Origin: Saprospiraceae bacterium
GTDB lineage: Bacteria; Bacteroidota; Bacteroidia; Chitinophagales; Saprospiraceae
Length of the DNA stretch: 64,000 nt
Direction: 5' to 3'
Assembly: GCA_019187225.1 (NCBI GenBank)
Contig: JABAQQ010000020.1
Span: 79,327-143,326, forward strand
In this document: piece after piece, positions 33,211-40,279 of the stretch
How the letters are laid out: each line of letters opens with the position of its first letter
Position numbering within the stretch: position 1 is the first letter of the stretch
Translations under genes and position numbers: made by a program
Notes under the pieces: model-generated
Databases searched by the model: none
What the model was told of the DNA's origin: nothing
The model's input: the letters and a program-made list of their open reading frames with translations, nothing else

Positions 33211-33240
33211 TTGCCAGTCAAAATTGAATTTTTATCTTTG
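33211..33240 (+). promoter_or_regulatory. Bacteroidota promoter of the AlbA_2 gene
   Basis: TTG (33211-33213), 19-bp spacer, TATCTTTG (33233-33240): a full match to the -33/-7 consensus TTG-N19-TAnnTTTG. The ATG follows 24 bp downstream. Confidence 0.75.
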
Positions 33241-33264
33241 TCCATTCACATAAATGAATGATAT

Positions 33265-34311
33265 ATGACCGAAAACATCTTGGGCCGAAAAATTGAGGAC
33301 ATTGATGCTGCCGACTTGGTCGAATATTTCACGACAGGAAGAAAGGAGAGCGATTTACTTGAGTTTAAATCCATTGTGGGGCCTTTGGACAAACAAAAAG
33401 TGATGCGAACGATTTGTGCTTTCCTGAATTCCAGTGGTGGTGTAATTGTGTGGGGAGCGCCTGTTGAAGTCACAGAGAACAAAGAGAAAGTTGTCAAAGG
33501 CGCTCTAACCCCAACAACCGAACACCTCAAAAAAGACAGTTTTATCACATCGCTCTCGGATAAAACTGTTCCTGTTCCAGCCAATGTAAGGTTTCAGCCG
33601 GTGGAAGTCGAGCCGGGAAAATTCGTTTATGTCATCGAGGTTTTAGCGAGTAATACCAAACCACACCAGTACGATCACAGATATTGGATGCGCCTCGATG
33701 GTCAGACAAGAGAAGCGCCACACCACTATATCGAAGCGTTGTTCAGGCAGGTGAAATATCCGAATCTGGAGGGGTATTTGAGGATTCATGACATACAAAT
33801 TGAATACAAGCCATTTAACGATTTTCGGGGTAGAGAACCCCTTGATACCTACTATCAGTTGAAAGTTGAATTTATGATTTTCAATCTTTCTCCTTTTCAA
33901 AATGAAGAAGGTGTCTCGCTATTTGCATTTAGTAATTTGGGAAACATTAATGAATATCGTAACGATTTTCAAGAAATAGTGCGTCAAAGAGAGGTTAATT
34001 TCACTGCTTCTAAGGACGTTTTACATTATGGTGCTGCTTCAGTTTCTAAAGTACTCATAGTTGCTTTCTGGGGAAAGGAAATTTCAGCCACAAACAATAT
34101 TATTAAATTGGTATTTGCATTCGGCGGTAAGTTTTCGCCTCAAAAGGTTTCTTCCTACACGCTTGATTTGTCTAAATATGATGAGGATGATTTTTTCAAA
34201 ATAGTTGTAGAGAAAACTCAAAACAAAACCAATTTTGACCTCCGAACTGAAGCCGGAATAACAAATGAAGAATATCTAAGACGTGCTATTGGGCCGGATT
34301 ACATCAAGTAA
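33265..34311 (+). CDS. AlbA_2-domain (Schlafen-like) protein
   Basis: 348 residues. The N-terminal 130 residues match the AlbA_2 domain: TTGRKESDLLEFKSIVGPLDKQKVMRTICAFLNSSGGVIVWGAPVE and YVIEVLASNTKPHQYDHRYWMRLDGQTREAPHHYIEALF. AlbA_2 proteins bind nucleic acid or NTP and are frequent in defence islands. The C-terminal 200 residues (IHDIQIEYKPFNDFRGREPL...) are not recognised. The gene is AT-rich and has its own strong promoter, unlike its neighbours, so it is probably acquired. No operon partner. Confidence 0.82.
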   Translation: MTENILGRKIEDIDAADLVEYFTTGRKESDLLEFKSIVGPLDKQKVMRTICAFLNSSGGVIVWGAPVEVTENKEKVVKGALTPTTEHLKKDSFITSLSDKTVPVPANVRFQPVEVEPGKFVYVIEVLASNTKPHQYDHRYWMRLDGQTREAPHHYIEALFRQVKYPNLEGYLRIHDIQIEYKPFNDFRGREPLDTYYQLKVEFMIFNLSPFQNEEGVSLFAFSNLGNINEYRNDFQEIVRQREVNFTASKDVLHYGAASVSKVLIVAFWGKEISATNNIIKLVFAFGGKFSPQKVSSYTLDLSKYDEDDFFKIVVEKTQNKTNFDLRTEAGITNEEYLRRAIGPDYIK

Positions 34312-34444
34312 TCTTCTCATTGTTATCACCATTTCCGCCCCACCCGATATTCAGTCATGCCGATGTCTTTCCGCCTCGCATGACCTTCCCCGCCGCGCCG
34401 GTGTCTTTTGACCCGGCGCAAGTCAACGTGAGTAGCCGAGCCTT

Positions 34445-34579
34445 TTACCGAATCCCCTCCCACCACCTCCCAAACACCTCCATTTCATTCAGATTGACCT
34501 TCTGACCTATCAAAGGATGCAGCAAAGGCATCCCCTTGCGTTCGCTTTCCGCCGCGACCCGGATGATGGGGTCGTCCCA
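34445..34579 (-). pseudogene. C-terminal relic of an MBL-fold hydrolase
   Basis: The minus strand reads WDDPIIRVAAESERKGMPLLHPLIGQKVNLNEMEVFGRWWEGIR and then a stop, closely matching the last 44 residues of the intact MBL gene at 35974-37068 (WDDPIIRVAAESERRGMPLLHPLIGEKASLEERRAFGRWWEGVR). The upstream part is lost at about 34580. It lies just left of the ATPase gene, which separates the two copies. Confidence 0.85.
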
Positions 34580-34644
34580 CGACAGAACGAACGGCCAAGC
34601 CCACACAAAATCTCCCGGACACAAAAAGACAGGCTAAAAACAAC

Positions 34645-34691
34645 GTCAACCCCGAAATTTCTGTTTTCTTTGCAGAAATTTCGGGGTTGAC
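34645..34691. promoter_or_regulatory. Perfect 19-bp hairpin ending at the ATPase start codon
   Basis: Arms GTCAACCCCGAAATTTCTG (34645-34663) and complement (34673-34691) with a 9-nt loop TTTTCTTTG; the right arm ends on the base before ATG 34692. In the mRNA it would hide or frame the start; as DNA it could be the end of a mobile insertion. No matching copy elsewhere in the window. Confidence 0.75.
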
Positions 34692-35852
34692 ATGACCTAC
34701 ATTGCGCGTACTGCCGAACAACATATTCTCAAGTTGGCATCCTACTTTCCTGCTGTGGCGGTGGTCGGGCCGCGTCAGGTGGGCAAAACCTCGCTGGTGC
34801 AGGCACTAAGAGCGCGGCTGCCCAAACCTTCGCTCTATCTGGATATGGAGAACCCGGACGACCGTATCAAACTGAGCAATCCCGCCCTGTTCCTCGATGC
34901 CCTGGCCGACCAGACCGTCATTCTGGATGAAATTCAGAAACTGCCGACGCTTTTTCCCGTCCTGCGCGGCATCATCGACCGGCGGCGGGAACCGGGGCGG
35001 TTTGTTCTACTCGGCTCGGCTTCACCCGACCTCATCCGCGACAGTTCGGAGTCACTGGCCGGGCGAATCGCCTATTTTGAGTTGAAGCCTTTTGCTTTTG
35101 GCGAAATTGAACACATCGCCGATTTTCGGCAGCACTGGCTTCGCGGCGGTTTTCCGCAGTCACTTTTGGCACCGGATGATGAACTGTCGAGATTGTGGCG
35201 GCAGAATTTTATCAACACCTACCTGGAACGCGACCTGCCCCTGCTGGGCTTGAGTGCCGACCCGATGGTGACGGGCAAACTCTGGCGTATGCTTGCCCAC
35301 CTGAGCGGCCAACTGCTGAATATGGAGGCTTTAGCCGGTTCGCTCGGCCTCAACGGCACCACAGTGCGCCGCTATCTGGATTTTTTTGAGTCGGCTTACC
35401 TGATCCGGCGTTTGCCGCCTTTTCACGTGAATTTGAAAAAACGTTTGGTGAAAACCCCGAAAATCTATTTGCGCGACTCCGGCGTGTTGCACCAACTATT
35501 GGGTATCGGTTCTTTCTTCGACCTGAGTGGTCATCCCGCACTGGGAAACTCCTGGGAAACATACATTTTGGAACAAATTGCTGCGCTGTTGCCCGATTGG
35601 GCTGAAATGTATTTCTATCGTACCCACGATGGCACGGAAGCGGATATAGTCATCGCCAGAAGCGGTCGGCCCGAAATAATTGTGGAAATAAAATATTCCA
35701 CTGTGCCGAGGGTCTCCAAAGGGCTTTATATCGCCGGTCAGGATTTAGGTATTCAAAAGCATTATGTCATTTGCCCGGTTGAGTCAGGGTTTCCTCTTTC
35801 TGAAAATACAACCGTACTGAGTTATCGGGAGATACCGAGGCTGTTTGCCTGA
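34692..35852 (+). CDS. AAA-family ATPase with DUF4143 (AAA_14)
   Basis: 386 residues. Walker A GPRQVGKTSLVQAL (residues about 26-39), Walker B VILDEIQKLP, arginine-containing sensor VLLGSASPDLIRD, then a DUF4143 C-terminal domain with an Asp-x-Glu nuclease-like core (LGNSWETYILEQIAALLPDW...YYRTHDGTEADIVI...IIVEIKY). The family is widespread, often in multiple copies and mobile, and of unknown role. Flanked by an MBL-hydrolase relic on the left and the intact paralogue on the right, and preceded by a perfect hairpin, consistent with insertion together with or beside a duplication. Confidence 0.87.
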   Translation: MTYIARTAEQHILKLASYFPAVAVVGPRQVGKTSLVQALRARLPKPSLYLDMENPDDRIKLSNPALFLDALADQTVILDEIQKLPTLFPVLRGIIDRRREPGRFVLLGSASPDLIRDSSESLAGRIAYFELKPFAFGEIEHIADFRQHWLRGGFPQSLLAPDDELSRLWRQNFINTYLERDLPLLGLSADPMVTGKLWRMLAHLSGQLLNMEALAGSLGLNGTTVRRYLDFFESAYLIRRLPPFHVNLKKRLVKTPKIYLRDSGVLHQLLGIGSFFDLSGHPALGNSWETYILEQIAALLPDWAEMYFYRTHDGTEADIVIARSGRPEIIVEIKYSTVPRVSKGLYIAGQDLGIQKHYVICPVESGFPLSENTTVLSYREIPRLFA

Positions 35853-35973
35853 TGTGAGAATTGGAAGATTTTCCACTGCACCTGGTCTTCCTCTCTGAGT
35901 TTTTACCACCCTGTTCGCACGCGTTTTTCAAAACGAACAAACAAACTGTCAGCGTCCTCAGCTGGACCCGTAC

Positions 35974-37068
35974 TCACCTCACCCCCTCCCACCACCTCCC
36001 AAAAGCCCTCCTCTCCTCCAAACTCGCTTTCTCCCCGATCAGCGGATGCAGCAATGGCATTCCCCTGCGCTCGCTTTCTGCCGCGACCCGGATGATGGGG
36101 TCGTCCCAATCGTGGTTGGCCAGCGCGAATTTGCCCCAATGCACCGCCAGCAGCCTTTTCGCCCGTAAATCCTGTGCCGCCTGCACCACTTCTTCGGGCA
36201 TCAGGTGGATGTATTTCCAGTTCCGGCTATACTGCCCGCATTCCAGGATGGCGAGGTCGAAAGGTCCGTGTTCTGCGCCGATGGCCGCAAAATGCGCGTC
36301 GTAACCGCTGTCGCCGCCGATGAAAATTTTCAGGCTTGGCGTGGTCAGAGCGAAAGAAACCCACAGGGCTTTGTTGCGGACAAAACCCCGGCCCGAAAAA
36401 TGCCGCGCCGGACAGACATCCACTACAAAGCCCTCTCCCAGAATGACTTGCTCGTGCCAGTCTTTTTCGATGATGCGGGCGGGGTCGTAACCCCAACTTT
36501 CAAGGTGCGCGCCGGTGCCGAGTCCACAAATCACTTTGTTGACTTTGGGTCGCAGCCGCCGGAGTGTTTTATAATCCACATGATCCCAGTGGTCGTGCGA
36601 GATGAACAGGAAATCAACTTCCGGGATGTCGTGGGGCCTATAAACGTCGCTGCCTGTGAAACTTCTCGCGCTCGCTCCGATGGGCGAGGCCGTACCGCTC
36701 AAAACGGGGTCAACGAGGATCTTTTTCCCATCCGCCTGCATGAAATACGACGAATGCCCGAACCAGACCAGCGCGTTTTCCGCAGGGTCGAGGGCGAACA
36801 AATTCGTTTTCATGGAGGGTAGAGGGCCGGTGGGCTGGGTGCGTTTGTTCCGGCGAAAAAGCATTTCCCACAGGATACTGCCCACTGTCGCGCCGTCGGT
36901 GAGGTCGGGCGTGTGGCTGAGATTTTGGAATTTTCCGCCGCTGTACCGAGGTGAGTTTTTTATCTGAGCGAGGCGTTTGCCCGAGGGTATTTTGCCGAAT
37001 TTGGGTTGCCGGACATAAAGTGTCACTGCCAGGGCCAACAGGGCGAGGAAGGAAAAAGCGATGAGCAT
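35974..37068 (-). CDS. MBL-fold metallo-hydrolase (UlaG/NAPE-PLD-like)
   Basis: 364 residues. N-terminal membrane segment (MLIAFSFLALLALAVTLYV), then an MBL fold with zinc motif FISHDHWDHVDYK (HxHxDH), Asp ligand in IFIGGDSGYDAHF, and His in VHWGKFALANHDW; family features are WFGHSSYFMQADGKKILVDPVL and VCPARHFSGRG. This resembles N-acyl-phosphatidylethanolamine phospholipase D-like and UlaG-like lactonases. The start at 37068 is chosen by the membrane segment; the longer frame beyond it is a shadow of the next gene. Its 3' end is duplicated at 34445-34579. Confidence 0.87.
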   Translation of the reverse strand: MLIAFSFLALLALAVTLYVRQPKFGKIPSGKRLAQIKNSPRYSGGKFQNLSHTPDLTDGATVGSILWEMLFRRNKRTQPTGPLPSMKTNLFALDPAENALVWFGHSSYFMQADGKKILVDPVLSGTASPIGASARSFTGSDVYRPHDIPEVDFLFISHDHWDHVDYKTLRRLRPKVNKVICGLGTGAHLESWGYDPARIIEKDWHEQVILGEGFVVDVCPARHFSGRGFVRNKALWVSFALTTPSLKIFIGGDSGYDAHFAAIGAEHGPFDLAILECGQYSRNWKYIHLMPEEVVQAAQDLRAKRLLAVHWGKFALANHDWDDPIIRVAAESERRGMPLLHPLIGEKASLEERRAFGRWWEGVR

Positions 37069-37109
37069 TGTTGTACTTTTTGAAGGCGAGTCTTTGGGTG
37101 TTTTTCGTA

Positions 37110-37637
37110 TCAAAGCACCAACCTGAACCCATAAACCGGCAATTCTCCCTGCATAAAATCCAGGTCTTCTGCCCGTTGGAAGCCTAAGTTTTCGTACATT
37201 TTCCAGGCGGTTTGCATCGCCGCCGTTGTGTGGATGACCATGTGGCGCACCTTTTTCGCCCGGGCTTTCCGGATGCACTCCAGGGTCAGGAGTTTGCCGA
37301 CGCCCTGGCCCCGGGCGGAGGGGCTGACGGCCAGCAGGCGGAATCCGGCAGCATTTGGCTCGCGGGTCGCCGTGCCGCCCGAACCGTAGTATTGCATATC
37401 GCCAAAGAAAACGACCGCACCGGCGATGTCGCCACCGGCCGAAACGGCTACCAGAAGTTCGGTTTCCGGCTTGTTGACAAACTCGCCGATGTGGGTGAGC
37501 AGGTGGTAGTAAGCAGGTTGTTCCGTTTCTTTCGGAAAACCTTCCAATTGAGAATACACCTGAACCATGAGTTTTCCTATCTCCGGAAACTCGCCGGGTT
37601 CGGCGTTTCTGACGGCATATTTTTCCTGGTGTATCAT
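37110..37637 (-). CDS. GNAT-family N-acetyltransferase
   Basis: 175 residues. Acetyl-CoA-binding motif A LAVSPSARGQGVGKLLTLECIRKA, motif B IHTTAAMQTAWKMYENLGFQRAEDLDF, N-terminal YAVRNAEPGEFPEIGKLMVQVYSQLEGF. Substrate unknown. The start codon at 37637 overlaps the stop of the PfpI gene by 1 bp (TGATG), so these form a coupled pair. Confidence 0.88.
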   Translation of the reverse strand: MIHQEKYAVRNAEPGEFPEIGKLMVQVYSQLEGFPKETEQPAYYHLLTHIGEFVNKPETELLVAVSAGGDIAGAVVFFGDMQYYGSGGTATREPNAAGFRLLAVSPSARGQGVGKLLTLECIRKARAKKVRHMVIHTTAAMQTAWKMYENLGFQRAEDLDFMQGELPVYGFRLVL

Positions 37638-38215
37638 CAATACATACAAACCTGTCCCTGCCCAACCGGCAAAACAGATGCAATCACTTCTTTGCCCGTG
37701 TTTTCATCGTACAACCGGCCGACCGCCCATTGGACAAGGTCAATAGCCGCCAGACATCCGGCTGCAGTGGCAACGTTTCCATGCACGACCAGATGCCGGT
37801 CTTCCAGCACTTCGATGCCCAATTCCCGCAGCGCCTCGAATGCCGTCGGGTAAATTGTCGCCGAAAGCCCGTCCAGATACCCCATCGCGGCGAGTAAAAG
37901 CGCTCCCGAACACATCGAACAGATCAATTGCCTGCCGGGATCGAGCCGGAAACGGTTGAGATACGCTGCGTCTTTGTACAAGGCCCTTGCGCCCGACCCA
38001 CTCGCAAAAAATACGAGGTCGGCATCTGCGCATTCTTCAATTTGCCCCTGCATGGCCAGTTCGATGCCGCAGACGGATCTGTGGAAGTCAGAAGTGCCCA
38101 CAATTTTGACCTGAAAATCCTTGTGCCGCAGGCGGACGCGGTTCAGCAAATCCCAGGGGAGAAATACGTCAATGTCCGTGAACCGGTCGAAGGCTACGAT
38201 GACTGCTTTTTTCAT
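37637..38215 (-). CDS. DJ-1/PfpI family protein
   Basis: 192 residues: VIVAFDRFTDIDVFLPWDLLNRVRL at the start, nucleophile elbow LICSMCSGALLLAAMG (Cys) with E/D support, and DRHLVVHGNVATAAGCLAAIDLVQWAVGRLYD. Related to isonitrile hydratase/ThiJ-like proteins and to the sensory part of GlxA regulators, but without an HTH domain. Upstream part of an overlapping pair with the acetyltransferase. Confidence 0.86.
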   Translation of the reverse strand: MKKAVIVAFDRFTDIDVFLPWDLLNRVRLRHKDFQVKIVGTSDFHRSVCGIELAMQGQIEECADADLVFFASGSGARALYKDAAYLNRFRLDPGRQLICSMCSGALLLAAMGYLDGLSATIYPTAFEALRELGIEVLEDRHLVVHGNVATAAGCLAAIDLVQWAVGRLYDENTGKEVIASVLPVGQGQVCMY

Positions 38216-38372
38216 GATAAAGTTGTTGTTTGAAAACGATGATCGCACCTACACTATTCTCATAGCGCCGGATTTTTCAGGAGACGCAAAATTAAACCAT
38301 TGACAATTTCGACCGGTACTCAATAGTGAGTTTTAATCCCCTGATTCGCACGGCTCATACTGTGTTTCCGAC

Positions 38373-38822
38373 TTACTGCCTTCCTGCAACGGCTCTCGGC
38401 GGCACTTCCCTGACTTCAACCGTCCCGCCGTGTTCGAGCACCGGGCAGGCTTTTGCCAATTCGATCGCTGCTTCCGGATCGGCAGCCCGCAGGACGATGG
38501 CACTCACTACTTTCAAATCGTCGGAAACAACGGCTTCTTTTCGGACCGTTCTTTCCGGACCGGTGAGTACGCAACTCTCCCCCGGAAAAACAAAACTGGT
38601 GACAAAAACGCTGTCCGCTTTCCACTTTTCTATCACTTTATTCCAAGCGGGGTTGACTGCTTTCGCCTTTTCGGCAGTGTAGGAAACGGCGTTCACCCGG
38701 ATCAACAACATAAATTCTTTCATGGGACCTGATTTTTGAATGTGAGAGACAGTTTTTTGCGCAGGGCAAAGGCAACTGAGTATTGCCATGCACATCAGTG
38801 TGGCAAATAATTTTGATTTCAT
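38373..38822 (-). CDS. Secreted YCII-like protein
   Basis: 149 residues with a lipoprotein-like or ordinary signal (MKSKLFATLMCMAILSCLCPAQ), then a YCII-type fold: KEFMLLIRVNAVSYTAEKAKAVNPAWNKVIEKWKADSVFVTSFVFPGESCVLTGPER ... VVSAIVLRAADPEAAIELAKACPVLEHGGTVEVREV. YCII domains are dimeric ferredoxin-like folds of uncertain catalysis; a secreted form is unusual. Divergence from the next gene is small (both minus, 65 bp apart). Confidence 0.82.
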   Translation of the reverse strand: MKSKLFATLMCMAILSCLCPAQKTVSHIQKSGPMKEFMLLIRVNAVSYTAEKAKAVNPAWNKVIEKWKADSVFVTSFVFPGESCVLTGPERTVRKEAVVSDDLKVVSAIVLRAADPEAAIELAKACPVLEHGGTVEVREVPPRAVAGRQ

Positions 38823-38887
38823 GTCAGTGCAATTTTGCCGCAAAGGTCCGGGAAGAAGACGCCCCGGAATTGTAAAAAATCATTGAT

Positions 38888-39655
38888 CTACCAGGCAGGA
38901 GGAGATTTAAAAAACTCGGCAGGCGTTTGTCCCGTGAACAATCTGAATGCCTTGTTGAAATGCGCCTGGTCGAAAAAATCGGCATCGTATGCCATTTCAG
39001 TAAATGTCTTTTGTTGCCGCGCGCCGAGCATGACCGATTTCATCCGGACTATCGAAGAAAACTGTTTGGGCGAGGCTCCAACCACGTTTCTGAACCGTTT
39101 TTCAAAAGCATCCTGGCTGATGAAAAGACTCCCGGCCAAATCTTTTACCCGGACTTGTCCTTTGGTTTCCCGGATGTTTTGAATGGCAGCAAGTACCAAA
39201 CCGTCGGGCTTGCGCCCGGTAAACCGGGACCATAAAAACCGTTCGACAACGGCAATCCTATCAACATTGTTTTTCGCTTCCGACAATTGATCCTCAACCA
39301 GTGATAATTCAGCGGGATGTACAAAATTATCGAGCGATACGCTTTCCTCGAATAATTCGTACAAGGGTTCCCTGAAAAACGAAGCAGCCCCGGTTTCTTT
39401 AAAAACAACGAGAATGGCGCCCGTTTCCTTCAAATAATGGACGAGCCGCACCGATTTTTTCAGACCGCTGATGACCATTGGCGGCAACTCGATGGTGTAT
39501 CCATCCGACAAAAAACGAACCTGCCCCTGGAACCGGAACACCATGACGAGGGCTGTGTCGGGAACGACGCGGTTCACCATCTCTTCCCGATTTTCCATTA
39601 TCAGAAAATGCCGGATGAAGGGTCTCAACGGCGCAGACGGTTGATGAAAAACCAT
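38888..39655 (-). CDS. AraC-family transcriptional regulator
   Basis: 255 residues. The N-terminal cupin-like sensing part (PLRPFIRHFLIMENREEMVNRVVPDTALVMVFRFQGQV) is followed by an AraC HTH (VKDLAGSLFISQDAFEKRFRNVVGASPKQFSSIVRMK...MAYDADFFDQAHFNKAFRLFTGQTPAEFFKS). Soluble, cytosolic, DUF6597-like sensor. Co-oriented and 65 bp upstream of the YCII-like gene, its probable target. Confidence 0.86.
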   Translation of the reverse strand: MVFHQPSAPLRPFIRHFLIMENREEMVNRVVPDTALVMVFRFQGQVRFLSDGYTIELPPMVISGLKKSVRLVHYLKETGAILVVFKETGAASFFREPLYELFEESVSLDNFVHPAELSLVEDQLSEAKNNVDRIAVVERFLWSRFTGRKPDGLVLAAIQNIRETKGQVRVKDLAGSLFISQDAFEKRFRNVVGASPKQFSSIVRMKSVMLGARQQKTFTEMAYDADFFDQAHFNKAFRLFTGQTPAEFFKSPPAW

Positions 39656-39673
39656 GCGCTGAACGATTTTTAG

Positions 39674-40135
39674 TTATCCAATCAAACTTTTCCTGAAACA
39701 AACGCTGTTTTCCACACCTTCGTACTGTCCGTAATTCGGGATGCGCCGGTAGCCGTTTTTCTCGTAGAGTGCGATGGCCTCGGGTTGGCGCAGCCCCGTC
39801 TCGAGGCAGCAGTCATGAGCACCCAGTTCCGATGCCCAGCGTTCCAGTGCGGATAAAATTTTCGATGCGATGCCTTGTCCGCGCAGTTCGGGGAACACGA
39901 ACATACGCTTCACTTCCATCACCCCCTCCGCCAAAGGTTTGATAGCGCCGCAGCCGACCGCGCGGCCATCCCGGTACGCCACGACGACGTTTTTGATGTT
40001 TGCTAATTTATTGAACTGGGAGTAAAAAGCGTACTCGTCACCGTCGCGGATGGCCAGTTCGGCGTCGAGATGCCGGACGAGCGCCGTGAAATCGGGATCG
40101 TCTGAGCCGGTGCGTTTCAGAAAAAGTGAGTTCAT
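39674..40135 (-). CDS. GNAT-family N-acetyltransferase
   Basis: 153 residues. Acetyl-CoA motif MFVFPELRGQGIASKILSALERWASELG, second motif CCLETGLRQPEAIALYEKNGYRRIPNYGQYEGVENSVCF, typical of PaiA-like GNATs with a final beta strand. Start at 40135; the longer frame adds a hydrophobic tail without meaning. Substrate not predictable. Confidence 0.86.
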   Translation of the reverse strand: MNSLFLKRTGSDDPDFTALVRHLDAELAIRDGDEYAFYSQFNKLANIKNVVVAYRDGRAVGCGAIKPLAEGVMEVKRMFVFPELRGQGIASKILSALERWASELGAHDCCLETGLRQPEAIALYEKNGYRRIPNYGQYEGVENSVCFRKSLIG

Positions 40136-40279
40136 GAAGCCGGATATGATTGAAGCAGAAGGGCAATATAATGGTAAAATCCAATTCAAAAATGAATGGA
40201 AAGATGGATGACAAAGACTGTGGCTGGTCTGCAATGGGGGGCAAAGTCTATGCGGGTTGAGAAACCGGCCGGAATGGAT

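Noticed and set aside
37069-37683. N-terminal extension of the MBL gene
   Set aside because: The frame is open by chance opposite the acetyltransferase frame; the membrane segment at 37068 marks the real start.
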